Source: Seriola aureovittata
Taxonomy: Eukaryota > Chordata > Actinopteri > Carangiformes > Carangidae
Length of the DNA: 64,000 nt
Reading direction: 5' to 3'
Assembly (NCBI RefSeq): GCF_021018895.1
Contig: NC_079384.1
Location: forward strand, 3,620,140-3,684,139
Shown: in pieces, positions 12,716 through 25,371 of the stretch
Layout of the letters: every line of letters starts with the position of its first letter
Position numbering within the stretch: position 1 is the first letter of the stretch
Translations under genes and position numbers: made by a program
The notes under the pieces: generated by a model
What the model saw: the letters and a program-made list of their open reading frames with translations, nothing else
Databases searched by the model: none
What the model was told of the DNA's origin: nothing

Positions 12716-15700
12716 TCTCCCATTCTCCTCCGGGGAGGCTTTTGTCTTTCTCCTGGGTCTATCACGGACCAGATGCTGTGACTTCTGACTCTTAACATTC
12801 CTGCAAAGGACATAGGCTCCAAGACAGCGTTTCACATCTTGGCCATTGTAGATCTCTGGAGATAGAAATGAATAAGCTCAAAAATGTAATAAGTGCATCC
12901 CAAAACATCAAACATTTTTTTATAGCTGAAACATTTTCTGCTGTCTTCATGGCTGCTGTGGAAATAACTTCATTTGAGAACAATGTGTGATTTATATATT
13001 TAACCAGCTTCCGGTAAAAAGACAATTATATCAAACAACAGAATGGACCCACAAACGCAAGACATACGCATTACAAATTTAGAAAAGTGAAAGTGATGGT
13101 CTATATTTTATCATCTACCAAACTAAATTATCCCTCGCACAAGATGGAAACACAGCCAGTTTAAAATAACATCACAACACTTGAGGAAATTGTCTGAGTT
13201 AGCGGAGGAGTGAGGAGGGATTGAGATGCCAGACTGAATGAGACTTCATCCTCCGCATCTCACCCGTCCACTTGACTGTAGCTGCTGTTGATTCTGTGTT
13301 TTGGAAGAGGGACTTAACGTCTGTACAAACTGAGGCATGAGGCAAGACAATCGCACAGATTTTTACACATCATCCACTGGCCCCGGGGACAAACATTGAT
13401 TTTATTGCACTGATTAAGCATGAGGGGCCCGTCCACGAGGCTGTTGGACCATCGATAATTGACTAAATGTTTGATAAATACTAATTAAATTAAATGGAAA
13501 ATCACGTGCATGATATTTAAATAAACCTCAGTCGAAGCAAATTTGATTTAACTCAGAGTTTATCAGACACAAACAGAGACACTTATCTTTCATGTATTAT
13601 TACATAAATGATCGTGTTTGTTTTTTGTCTGCTTGCTTTTCTCTTTAAGTTGTCCTCAGCTCAGCCCACACTGCCAAGATAAAATCATCTGTTAAATACA
13701 GTGGTTTGTTTACTTTAGGTTCTATATAATATTGACTGTATTCATGTTTTGTATTGTAATAGCCTTGCTGATTTACCTTTGGGTTAACTGTTTGTTACAT
13801 GTGCTGTACTTTTGTTTTATTTTATTGCACCTAGCTCTTTCTCTTGCCCCCGTTTCCTGGTTGAAATTGTTGGTCCAAGCCACTTTCTTTATCTCCCATC
13901 TGGAGAACCAGGGCGCGCAGAGCGGACAGCTACAGCAGGCCATGAGGAGATACTCACTGAATACCACAAAAAGTGTAGTAGATTAGAATCACTTACTCTC
14001 CCTTTACTTCGGCGTACAGTAGAGGCTCAAAATAATTAATTTCATCACACGTGACGTATTTCACACTTTATTTTTTTAGATTATTCACACTGAATAATTG
14101 AGGCAGCGCTAACGACACAGATCAGTTCAGATTAAATAATATAACATAAGGATAAAGGTATGTCAAAGTATTCAGTATTTACTCATATGCTACCCTTTAA
14201 CTTTAGTGTATAGTCCATAGATACACAAAATGTGTGTTGCGGATGTGACAGAGCGGGTTTCCCACAGCCTAATGACGACACGCGGCGTCAGGCTGTGTCT
14301 AAAAACAAACAAAACACCAGGGGAATGACTGGAACGCCATGTAAGGATTACCATACTGACTCTGACTGAGGAGTGACAACCTGGCATCAATGCACAGCAT
14401 CATACTGTGAGCCTTCCTCTGTGTAGAGCAGCCTCAATCTGTTCAGCAAAGACGTCAGTGTGTGAAGTTTCCTGGCACAGACACATGTAGTCAGAGTCGC
14501 TCATCACTCCCTCTCCTACACACATGCTCACAATACACACATAAAAATACACACAAGAAAGACAGACAAAGGGGAGTGGGTTAGAGCGGGTGAAGAGTAA
14601 TAACCAGCGAATACTCAAGTTCCAAATGTGATAAAGTGTAATATTCACCACTTTTTAATGACCGGACAGAGGATATTAGACAACCAGAGAAACAGACAAG
14701 AACAGGACACAACTATCAGACTGGTGCGACACAAACCCCCCGAACAAGCTGCTATTTCAGTCTCACTCCGTCGCTCCTGAGGTTTAAAATCCACAGGACA
14801 TCCCTGTGAAAGTCCATTAGCAGCAGCTTGATGGACATGCGCTCATATTTTCACACCAAACATTCATATTCCTAGAAATGTAAAAAAAACAAAAGAAGAA
14901 GAAGAAGAAGAAGGTATTTTTGTAATATTTTCTCTGCTTTTAAATTTTCTCACTTCTTTACTTTGTCCTCTAATTTTAGTTCTTTTATCTCACTTCAGAG
15001 CTGAGTGATGCAGGAGTTATTGTGACAGCTCTTCCTCTCTCGCTCGCTTTCATGCACACACACACACACACACACACACACACCGGAGAGGGACTTTGTG
15101 AGCCAATATCAGCGTATTAACACAGAGCTTTCCTTCTTTATCACCTCTCTTCTCAGGCCACACATACATATACACAAGATATAAATGTGCACTGTGTTCT
15201 TTGCGTCATCTTCTATTTCCACATCTCCTGCACTGGTGTGCTCTGAGTCTCTTTTGCCTCCGATCTCACTGCATTATTTATCCTAATTTATTCTGTGGAA
15301 AACTTCGCTGCCTTGAACATAGCTCCTGGAAAATGGCCACATGATGGAAAACAAATTGAACCCACTGATATTAAAAATTCACAACAGCCTGTTGAGTCAC
15401 GGAGCATACTGCTTATGAGAGAAATACCACCACTGAATGGCTCATTAATCAAGTCGTACATAGAGAAAAAAAAATTTTTTAGCAGCTCACTGATTCATTC
15501 TTTGAACGTAATATGGGGATCACTAAACAAATAGACATTACATGCATTAACATGGCTGGCTCTAAAAAATGTAATTTGCTAAAAAAAAAAAAAGCTAATG
15601 AGAAAATGAACGTTCTGTTTTTAGTCAAGCAGCTGTAGTTGATTTTAATAATGTAATCAGCCATCATATGTGTAATGAATGAATAAAGACTTTTTTATAT

Positions 15701-16950
15701 ATTTCAAAGTGAGGAATCATGATGTCTGAGTAATTCTGTGACATTGGTGTAATTACTGAAACAGAAAATCAATAATATTATTATTATATATACATCCTGT
15801 GGATATATGAAGATATAAGTTTCTAACATATATGAAATACCAATAGTATATATGCACATATATCTATTTTTTTATGATGAATTTTAATTTGTATACCATG
15901 TTGTGAGCAGATATGTTAAAATACATATATCATTTATATATACAAGTGCAAGTTTCTTAGTAATCATAATGTATATCTGTGGTAGAAGTATAAGTACAAA
16001 CAGATTTGTATGGACTAGACATATATGTTGTAGCAGGGCAGGACAGTGAGTAGGAAGTGACATCACACACAAGAGGAGGGAGGAGAGGTTACACATCAGA
16101 GACACCTGAGCTGGGAGAGGGAGGAAGCTCAAGCAAAGGAGAACAAAGGAGGCTGAAGCAGAAACAGTGTGAGAAGTGAGACAAGGAAAGGAAGGAAAAG
16201 AAACCAGTACTGGGATCTAGAACTGAAAACTCTGAGTAAACTGGAGGTGGCAAAAGAAAAACAAAACAAAGGATCGGTTTAAGGAGAAGAGGATTGAGCT
16301 CCGGGGAACAGGCGACAGTCTCAGGCCGGTTTGGATCTCAGAGAAACACCTCTCTCTGTCCAGGTCAAAGGTCACACTCCTTCAGATAAGTCCCTTCACC
16401 CCTCATTCTCCAGGCTTCTCCAGCTGACTCACATGCCCACACACACTTACACTCATTCTCAACCCCCCCCCCACTGACTTCCATTGCATTCATTCATTCA
16501 ATTGCTTTCATTCTTCCATACACCCTCTCACCCCATCCTCATACACCCACCCCCCACAGAACTCCTACGAACTGAACTGAGCTGAACTGCTCTGTGTTCA
16601 TTCATAAACCACACACCTGGCCACTCACACTCCTTCCCTTGCACACACACCCTCTAGTCTTTGACTATCATTATTATGAGCCTGATTACTGAGTGAATTT
16701 AATTTGTTTCATTTCTGTAAACTGATTTCTGAAGACTGGTATTGATGATTCATTTCAAATGATGATGATGATCGAAACGTGACATCGTTTGTGGTTGCTG
16801 ACCGATTTAATATAGGAACAATGAGACACCTTGGTTGTGTTATTTTTTGTAGCACTGAAGTAAGCAAGCAGCTGGGTATTTGTGCTCTCTCTAATGGAAC
16901 TTAACTAATTTAAACATTTGATAGGTTTAAGGTAGATTACCATTTGCCTG
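12716..16950. other. intergenic DNA, no gene seen
   Basis: No coding exon can be supported. It contains a (GAA)n tract near 14896-14912, an (AC)n run near 15055-15082 and AT-rich stretches. From about 16030 to 16700 it is a purine-rich and then C-rich zone with 'cattcattcattc' runs, unlike its flanks. That zone may be part of a retroelement. Confidence 0.45.
15055..15082. repeat. (CA)n microsatellite
   Basis: About 14 CA dinucleotides. Confidence 0.9.
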
Positions 16951-16952
16951 TC

Positions 16953-16963
16953 TGGCGCCCAAC
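16953..16963 (+). other. possible primer-binding site of an LTR element
   Basis: The string 'tggcgcccaac' matches the usual primer-binding site complementary to the 3' end of a tRNA-Lys in LTR retrotransposons and endogenous retroviruses. The preceding compositionally odd zone (about 16030-16950) could be an old LTR. I see no matching second LTR and no coding remnant beside it, so this is weak. Confidence 0.25.
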
Positions 16964-17046
16964 CTTATTCTCTTTAGGAGAGGCAGCTTCTACATTACAA
17001 TGTCAAAATATGAAACTGTTCCAATTTTAAAAAGGTTTTATATATA

Positions 17047-17136
17047 TTTTTTACAATATATATTTAATATTTTATAGATAGATAGATGCATTATACATTA
17101 TTTATCCCCTCTGGGGAAATTCATCAATAACAGCAG
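17047..17136 (-). repeat. LINE-like 3' tail with (ATCT)n end
   Basis: On the minus strand this reads 'gaatttcccc..gggg', then 'ataaat', then a short (ATCT)n run. That pattern is frequent at the 3' ends of fish non-LTR retroposons and of SINEs that borrow such tails. It starts directly after the tRNA-Glu on the same strand. Confidence 0.55.
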
Positions 17137-17208
17137 TTCCCATACCGGGAGTCGAACCCGGGCCGCCTGGGTGAAAACCAGGAATCCTAACCGCTAGACC
17201 ATATGGGA
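17137..17208 (-). tRNA. tRNA-Glu (anticodon TTC)
   Basis: This is a complete 72-nt cloverleaf on the minus strand. The acceptor stem is TCCCATA pairing with TATGGGA. The D-arm is GGTCTAGCGGTTAGGA, the anticodon stem is CCTGG/CCAGG with loop TTTTCAC giving anticodon TTC, and the T-arm contains GGGTTCGA. The A and B boxes look intact and there is no intron. It is followed without a break by a LINE-like tail on the same strand rather than by a T-run, so it may be the head of a SINE or a retroposed copy rather than a working gene. Confidence 0.85.
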
Positions 17209-17697
17209 CATATACATAGTGAGTATTTGCAGTATGTGTTGTAGCCTACAAAATGAGAGTTTTTCACAAAGCAAAGTAATAAAAACACCTACTTCCATTT
17301 CAGATCAAAGAAACAAGGTCTCAGAGAAAAAAATAGTGATGCAGCTTTAAAATCAAACTTTCCAAAAGTTCCCATTCCCCTTTCATTTCAGGCTAAACTA
17401 ACAAAAACTATGTTATTAATAATAATAATAATAATAATAGTTTAACATACCAAAACTGAACTGGATGGGATGAAATGGACACCAGTGTGTATATGTGTGA
17501 CGTGAGCCGCCTAATGTGAAAATTTTCCAGCTCAGTCCTGTGCCTGGAAATGAAGCAGCACTATAAAGAGATGTTCCCTCTACAGCCATCAGCGCGTCAA
17601 CAGCAATATCTGCTCTTCTGTGAAGATGGATGGCAGAGTGATGTGGTGGTCTGGTCCACTGCTGTGGAAATTTACCTGCTCTTCCTTTCCATTTCCT

Positions 17698-17699
<2 letters not shown>

Positions 17700-17733
<34 letters not shown>
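17700..17733. repeat. (AC)n microsatellite
   Basis: About 17 AC dinucleotides. Confidence 0.95.
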
Positions 17734-17734
<1 letters not shown>

Positions 17735-20700
17735 CACATGAAGGCAGTCATTGACAAACACACACAAGCCGCGCTGTCCCTCCTGTACCAGCAGAACACA
17801 TAGGAAATTAATCATAATCAACAGTACGCTACACGCCGCTTATCAACCCAAGCCGACATGCAGGCCGTCTGTTTCTTTTTTCTGTTTCTTTTTTTAATTG
17901 ACATTGTGCGTCAAACAAAATTACAGCTGAACCGCGTTTAACTTCTGTTAAATCGTAATGTTCAACTCAATCACTGGCTCACATACCAATCTATTTCCCT
18001 GCACCCCTTCATTTTTTCTCGTTTCTGCAGAAAACGTTCAGCTTTACTCAGAAATGATTCATATTTCCAGGGACGTTCAGCGGAGAAGGACTTACTCGCA
18101 CTGATTACGTGAATAAGTGTGTGGCAGTCCGAACTGTTCCTTCCTTGAAGAAAAAAAAGGAAGGAACACTGAAATGAAAAAAACCTGGAATGAAGCGCTT
18201 TAAATCTGAATCTAATTAACAGCTTGTTCAATTCCAATATTTAATGAAAACTTCAGTCTTACTGTGAAAAGAAAATGAAGTCAAATCTTTTGTAAGCTTG
18301 ACACGGGTTAATGGTTTCTTAACAGCAGCTTTTCACAGAAATACTACAAAGTCTTCGTCTGCCCTACGAACCAGCAGTGAGAGATAAGGAGAAGTACATT
18401 GTTATTTAATCTTTTGGTTCAGCTCAGTCCTATCAACGTTGGGATGATGAACTTCTCTTTCTTGTGTGATCCACTTGTCTTTGACCTTCCTCGTTCAAGT
18501 GTTGACACTGAGAAAATAATAATCATTTAACTAACACGGTGTGACATACAAACTGGGATCGGTTGTTCTTGATGGAGGTCTCACTCTGCTGCACATTGAT
18601 GCAAAATGACAGCTCGAGAAAAACTTTCCTTTTTTACAATATTTTTTATTGAGAATTATCTCTCTGCAGTTCGCCTTAGCTCTACTGAACGACTGAACAC
18701 CTTTAAGCTCGTTGTTTTGGTTTTCCAGCCCACAACACAAAAAAAAAGTCCTGATTTTTTATCTTTATTTTTCTTAGTTTTCATTGCAAGTATGAGAATG
18801 TTATAGAGGTGCAATGCTCTTTTAAGGCTGAAATCATCTGTAGAAGCCTGCACAGCAATCAACATATAACATCACATTTTTTAGTGATTCAACATACTCC
18901 ATCCTTAAGAATTTAATCTGAGTAAAATATGTAGGCTGCTGCTGGGAATATGATTTTGGTGCCAATAACCGTAATATTTGCATTCCATTTATAAAAAGCT
19001 TCTTACATATTTCAGTCCTTACAATATCCAGTAACTCTGCTGGACTCCCAGAAATAAAACACATAAGATTTGCCATGTCTATTCTCGAAACTCGATACTC
19101 GACATTCATCTGCCTTCCTGGTGACAGTTGCATCACTCGTCCATCAGATCAAACAGCTTTTCGGTGGGATACGGGTTATGGGCATGAATTATAGAAAAGC
19201 GTGTGTAAAGAGCAGAAATAAAGACCAGTTTTGAACCTGTGAAACAAAACAGAAATAAACAACTGTTCAGAAGTAGGCATAGCAGATAGTATAGGAGGAA
19301 TGGAAACATAAACAACTCTATTCAAACTAAACCAGAACCAGTACAAGCTGTAAATACATTGGACAGGAGACAGACTTTGGGGCAACATAACCAGATACCA
19401 TAAAATAAGCTTATCTGTGTTAACTGAGTGTGGGCGTGTGTTTTTTCAGTAATTACTTGCTGTGTTTGATTTCCACCCATAACACCAGCTCAGCAAAACA
19501 CAGTGTCCTGTTCTTTTAGCCACAAACAGAGATGGACAGACGACTGATGCACGGACAGAGACGGACTGACACATGACATGAAGCTGCACCAACACACCGA
19601 CTGAATGCTGCCTGTGGACGCACGAGTAAAAACGTGCTATCTACTGGCTGGGATATAACATACCAGCATCTGGGATATTTCACTCACGCAAACACAAGGG
19701 GAATCATACGGTGTGCACGAGCACAGAGTCACACACACACACGTAGACGTAGAAAACTGTAGTGTTGTCACTAGAAAATACTATTAGCTACATACAGTAG
19801 CATATATATATACGGCTATATCAGTTGATCTGACACGGGATTTTTATTGATGTTGCCAGTATTTGCTGTGAGGCTGAGGCTGATGATGTGTAAATATGTT
19901 GATATTAAAAATGTAGTTCGAAAGCAGTCGCCTGTAGTAGCCCAAATAAATTAATTCAACATTTTCCCTATTTGTCCATTTACACATCTAGCAGTGGAGT
20001 TGAGTTTCTTGCCACCTGGTGGATATAAGTCCAATATTCACTCACATTTAGTTCTATCTGTGGTCTCTATCAATTCCTGAGGGAACATCTGATTATCTTT
20101 AGCAGCTAAATGCTATTAGAAATGGGAACAACTTCATATATTGACATATATATCTAGCCAATACAAATATATACATTTATGTATGTATGTATGTATTTAT
20201 ATTGTAGACATATGTTACATGAATATATATTAATCCCAAAGCCTGACAACGGATGTTGATATTATAAACAGTAAGATCCAAAAGTCTGAGACCAATTTCC
20301 CAGAATGTGACGTTAGACATGTTTAAAATGAATGACAATAATAAATGATAATAATAAGCAGTGAGAATGAACCAAAACAGTAAATTCATGAACCAGACAG
20401 CTGAACAATGAGCTGAAACTCACTATAAAGCTAAAGCTAAGTGGAGCAGCAGATTCAGAACGACCCCTTTCACAATGTTTTCCCATTGTCTTTGTAACAT
20501 TGTCATTATATAACAAAAATTGTTTATAGCAGCTTTAAAGAGGCCATTATGTCATAATCAAAATATTACCCACAGGCCACCGACTGGGTTCAAACACTAA
20601 TGTACTTGTGGTTTTTATGAGTAATTCAGATAAACAAAAGTGTAAATTGTGACGAGGGAACTTTGAGCTTCTGGTTAATAAAGAACATCCTGCAGCCTGT

Positions 20701-21586
20701 GAAACCAGATGTTCAAGATAGCTATGATGTGCAGATGATCCGGTCTGGAACAGATTTTTCAACACACTCTAAGCTTGTGTCTTTCCTTCTCAGCTGTAAA
20801 GCAATTAGACAAACAGAAGGAGAACAGTCCAAACAGACGGAGAGGATAACAGAGCGTGTGAGACGGGCGGAGGTGTTCTGGGACCCGTGACGATAGGAAC
20901 AAAAACAAGTTCGCAAACAGGGAAAGCTCCACCTGACCTGTTCTCTCAATATTATGTGTTTGATGGTGCTTTATGTGCTTCCTTTTTTTTTTTTTTTTTT
21001 GGTCATGTATTTGTGCTGTTCTCCCCGTGAAATGTACGTGTCCTGTATTGACACATGCACAAACAAACACATATGGCGTGTGTTCCACTGAACAGAACCG
21101 TGGAAGATTCCATGGAATATGTCACCGCTCCCCGATCATTAACCTTTACTATTAGCAGCGTGTGAAGCGTAACACTGACCATAAGGGCTGACCTTACAAG
21201 CCCCACTCTGTCCTACAGCGAGGACTTCTTGCACATTATATCTCAACAGCACAAACAATACAAGCTGTTTGCTGTACAGGACATTCCCTTAGTATGTTCT
21301 ATATGAGCACACTCCAAGAAGAAACTCTCTATTAATCTCAAAGGGGAACTCAAGCTCGGTCCTAGTTTTACTGCTCTGTTGGGATTTCCTCTGGACTGTG
21401 ACACAGTTACTCAGTAAGGACGAAGCTTTGCACAGTGTGCAGTCGACACAAGGCTGTACTCGCTAATCCAAGGCTCTATATAGACGTTTGATCAGGGCTA
21501 CTTCTGATAAGAAACACCATACGTTTGCTTTTATTGTGTTCTTGATGAACTGGAACACTGTATTTAGGATCAAGGGTTTACCTTGA

Positions 21587-21610
21587 CCCCCCCCCCCCCC
21601 CCCCCCCCCC
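21587..21610. repeat. poly-C tract
   Basis: A run of 24 C residues. At least three other long G or C runs of this kind occur in the window (24883, 46450 and 57132), and their lengths are prone to sequencing error. Confidence 0.9.
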
Positions 21611-22189
21611 TTATCCAAAGCAATGTTTAAAGCTGCACCGATCCAAATTTTCATACCAGCAGTGGGTTCAATTTTCACATGCGATGAGAAAGGTGTCAAA
21701 ACACGTCTGCTACATCAAACATTGTGTTTTTGATTGTTCAGCTGCCTTAAATTGGCCAAAATACAATTAATACTGCAATATAACTTTTTACTTCATAAAA
21801 CTTTCTTGATGCTTTCTTTGTTAATACTCATATCTATTAATTATGTTTAATTAAATCGCATTTATTCCTCATTAAAAGTCCAAATATACTATTTTGTATA
21901 AAGAGCTTGTAGCACAATTAAGAATTTCATTAGACTGGTTTTCCTAAAGAGTTTTTAGGGTCCCAGTGATTAGAAGGCGTCTCAACCCTGACGAGTCTTA
22001 AACTGAATTTAAGAAATATTTAAGAATAACTGAATAAAAAAGTGGGGTTATTCTAAAAATTGTATGTTTCATCCTTAAACACTAAAATCGATCAAGCTTT
22101 AGTAGAAGCAGTGTTCAATAACACTGAAATAAATAAGGATGAGGAGTGACGGAGGGGATTTTTCTTCTTCTGTTTGTTTGAAGCAGAAG

Positions 22190-22440
22190 AACCAAACACC
22201 ACCCTGTCAGTAGCACCAAATCATAACATGTATTATCTCATGGCACTTTACACAGTAAGGTCGAGAGAAAAACAAAAAAGTTCCCATCATGAGCAAGTGC
22301 TTGACCTAAGTGAAGAGGAAATACTCCCTTTTACTAGGAAGAAACCTCTGACCGAAGTGGGCAGCCGTCTCCCCCCTCGACTGGTTGGGATGAGAGGAGA
22401 GGAATGGTGGAGAGATAAGAGAGTGAGCAATGACAGCTGT
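22190..22440 (+). repeat. fish interspersed repeat fragment
   Basis: The phrases 'atgagcaagtgcttg', 'ggaagaaacctctgacc' and 'cgactggttgggatgagagg' are typical of a widespread teleost dispersed repeat, although I cannot give its formal family name. The copy is diverged. Confidence 0.55.
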
Positions 22441-22499
22441 ATGTACTGCAGCACCAATTAATAATACTGTAAAAAGAAGAATAATAATGACTAACATTT

Positions 22500-22860
22500 G
22501 TGTTGGTGTTAAATATGACTTCCTTTGACCCCAATGACATGTTCCAGTCTCTGTCATTAAATCCTGTGGTTGACGGTGCCACATGCAGCACTAAGATCCA
22601 GTAAGACAAGTATAGAGTCGTCTGAGGCCACGAGGTCATTAGTAACTTCCACCAGTGCCGTCTCTGTGCTATGAATCCTGATACATATACAAACCAATAT
22701 AATTTTCAAGCATCTTGGATATAAACACGGGAGGTTGGATATACAGGTCTATATTTGGCTAAAACATCTGGATCAAGATTCAGCTTTTTCAGTAGAGGTT
22801 TAATTACTGTAACCTCAGAAGCCTGCGGTTAATAAAGATTAATTAAATTTTTTTTAACAT
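22500..22860 (+). repeat. fish interspersed repeat fragment
   Basis: The phrases 'gcagcactaagatccag', 'acaagtatagag' and 'accagtgccgtctctgtgc' are ones I associate with a common teleost repeat that often lies next to the one at 22190. No protein is encoded. Confidence 0.5.
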
Positions 22861-23254
22861 GGAAGCATTAATTAAAGGTTAAGCATCCTTGAGTACAAAC
22901 AGCTGAAGTTAGCTCAGAGAGATCTATAGGAAAGAAAGCGGCCTAAATATAAATCAGTCAGCATGACACACTGTTTTGCCTCCAGGTAAAATGACACATA
23001 ATGAAAAAATATGGCTGTCACCGAGTCTGACAGTAGAACCAGAGAGCGACACACCGAACACAAATCATTGCTCTATACCGAGCTGGTGTTACGGGTGGAA
23101 ATGAGTCACTGTGTGGGTCTCTGAATGATGACAAACACCTTTTTAAATTGATAAACAAACACAAAAAGACACGTGACCACACACGCACACACACACACAC
23201 TTACAGTAGCCCAGTGTCCCACCTCAGTGTGCTGTTTACATACAATTTTGATAG

Positions 23255-23660
23255 AATGCAATGTACAGGGGAAATGTTGGAACCACTTCAGGCAGCTCGT
23301 TCCACAGTCTCGAGGCTCTGACTGTGGAAGCTCTGTCAACTCTGTCAGGAACAACTAAGAGACCTCGGCCCGAGGGTCTGAGGAGCTGCTTCATATGCTG
23401 TTGAAAGGTCAGATATAAGACATGACGAGAGGCTGTGAAGAGCTTTAAAAATCAACTCTAAAACCTGCAGGGAGTCAGTGCAAGGAGGCTAAACCCGGTG
23501 TGATGTGGTCACTTCCCCTGGATCCTGTTAAAAGTCTGAGAGCTGAGTTCTGTACAGTCTGGAGCCCTTTAATAGATTTTTGGTTGAAGCCAGTGAAGAG
23601 GCTGTTGCAGCAGTCGAGACGTGAGGAGGTAAAAGCTTGTGAAATGGTTTCTGATAAAAA
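23255..23660 (+). repeat. fish interspersed repeat fragment
   Basis: It reads 'cgttccacagtctcgagg', 'gagctttaaaaatcaactc', 'tgtgatgtggtcact' and 'gttgcagcagtcgag'. These phrases belong to a well-known teleost repeat recurring in fish intergenic DNA. With the elements at 22190, 22500 and 23751 it forms a nested repeat block of about 1.7 kb. Confidence 0.55.
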
Positions 23661-23750
23661 TAAATTGAATTTTGAATATATTTCTCAAATGGAAAAAAAA
23701 TGAAGACAGCACACGTTTTGTTGTGTGCTGCCATGTTAATACAACACAAT

Positions 23751-23942
23751 GGACTGCACTTACAGCACTTTTCTAGTCGTGTCGACCACTCAAAGCGCTT
23801 GCCACGTCCACTCACACATTCATACATCACACCCATACACACACTGATGGAGCAGCCATCAGGGGCAGTTTAGGGTTCAGTGTCTTGCCTACGGACTCGG
23901 AGGAGCCAGGGATCGAACCACCGAGCTTCTGATTGGTGGACA
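23751..23942 (+). repeat. fish SINE-like repeat
   Basis: The order 'gcacttttctagtc', 'gaccactcaaagcgc', 'ttcagtgtcttgcc', 'ggagccagggatcgaacc' is the usual layout of an abundant fish repeat. A fragment of the same element lies at 12653-12715. Confidence 0.65.
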
Positions 23943-25371
23943 AGAATTTGATTCTGGGCGATTCTGCGAAACCCCAAATTATGTTCAGTGTCAACATTTT
24001 TTAAAACTCTTGCTTTTACACGACTGTCCACCACCACAACATCCACATGCTTGAGCACACAGTTCAGCAAGGACAGCTGCAGACTTGCACATGGGCAGCA
24101 GATGCACATGTACTTCTATACATACTACAACTGGTGCATGCACACACCACACAGATGTGCTACAAACATGTGCGCTATATAGAACATGATTGAATTGACA
24201 ACAAAAAGGAGAATTCCTTTGTCGCCTGAACAACATGAAAAAGCCACAAAAAAAAAACGAATGATGGGGAATAGGACCGTGGGGAATACAGTAAATAGAT
24301 TACAATAAAATAAGTGTCCGCTTTGCTTGCTAATATCTAACCTCTCTCCCTCTGCATCCTGTCCTGTTGGAAAACCACTGTGGGGAATGATTGCACACCA
24401 TTGGTTGTGTGGTAACACCACCTGCTGTACAAAACACTGACATGTACAGTCTTAGGGTTTTGTTGTGGTTCACATCAGGACTAACATTTTTACTCTTTTG
24501 CATGGTGAAAAATGAAAATGGAAAAAAGATTTTTTTTTAAAAACAGAGATAGCACAATATTTTAACTTTTATCATTCTTAACTGAATCTATTATCTCCAC
24601 GTTGTGCAAGAGCTGCTGCAAAAATTATTATCAGCACCACACACACACGAGACATTCATTGACAAAATTGGTTGACATACAACTGACACACATGCAATGT
24701 TTGAGTAACAGCTGACTTGCTATTTGCTGTCAAGTAGCTTCAACAACAACAGTCATTAAGAGGGTGATCACATGGAACGGAAAGCACTTCCTGAGAGCTG
24801 CTTCACTGAAGCTTCCTGTACTCGAGAGAAGAAGCTGACCTAGTTGACTAGTTAATCTTGGATGGAAGCATAAAGGGAGTGAGGGGGGGGGGGGGGGGGG
24901 CGGCTTATGGGGCTCCAGCTCCGGATGTTTTCCCAAAAGTCCCGAATCTTATATGAAGTTTATTAAAACTTGGTGTCATTTCCCCTCAGTCTCTCTGACT
25001 GGACCAGCAAATCAATGGAGCTCTAAAGTAGATTTTGTCTCAGTATTATCTATGTGAACTGACTGACAATCAGTGAGTAAAGGTGAGATCTGTAAAGGGT
25101 TAGGGTTAAAGAAGGGGTTAAAATATCTTGCAAATATAAAACGGATCTACAAACAAATTTCACAAATACAAACATTCAATTAATTTACAAATAAATGAAA
25201 AGCATTAGTGAATATCTTCCTAATATCTACAACTTTCAAACAAACATTTTTGAATCACTTTTCTTTTCTCTACGCTTCTTGATTTGCGTTTTACACACAG
25301 AGTTTTGGGACAAATCTTCTGCCGGTCTGAACGAAAACGACTTGTATCGGAAAACAAGTGATCACAAGATG
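23943..25371. other. intergenic DNA, no gene seen
   Basis: No coding exon can be supported. It includes a poly-G tract of 18 bases at 24883-24900. Confidence 0.5.

Larger units (their letters stand above)
17209..22189. other. intergenic DNA, no gene seen
   Basis: No coding exon can be supported. It contains an (AAT)n run near 17414-17439, an (AC)n run at 17700-17733, a T-run near 20982-21000 and a C-run at 21587-21610. Confidence 0.5.
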
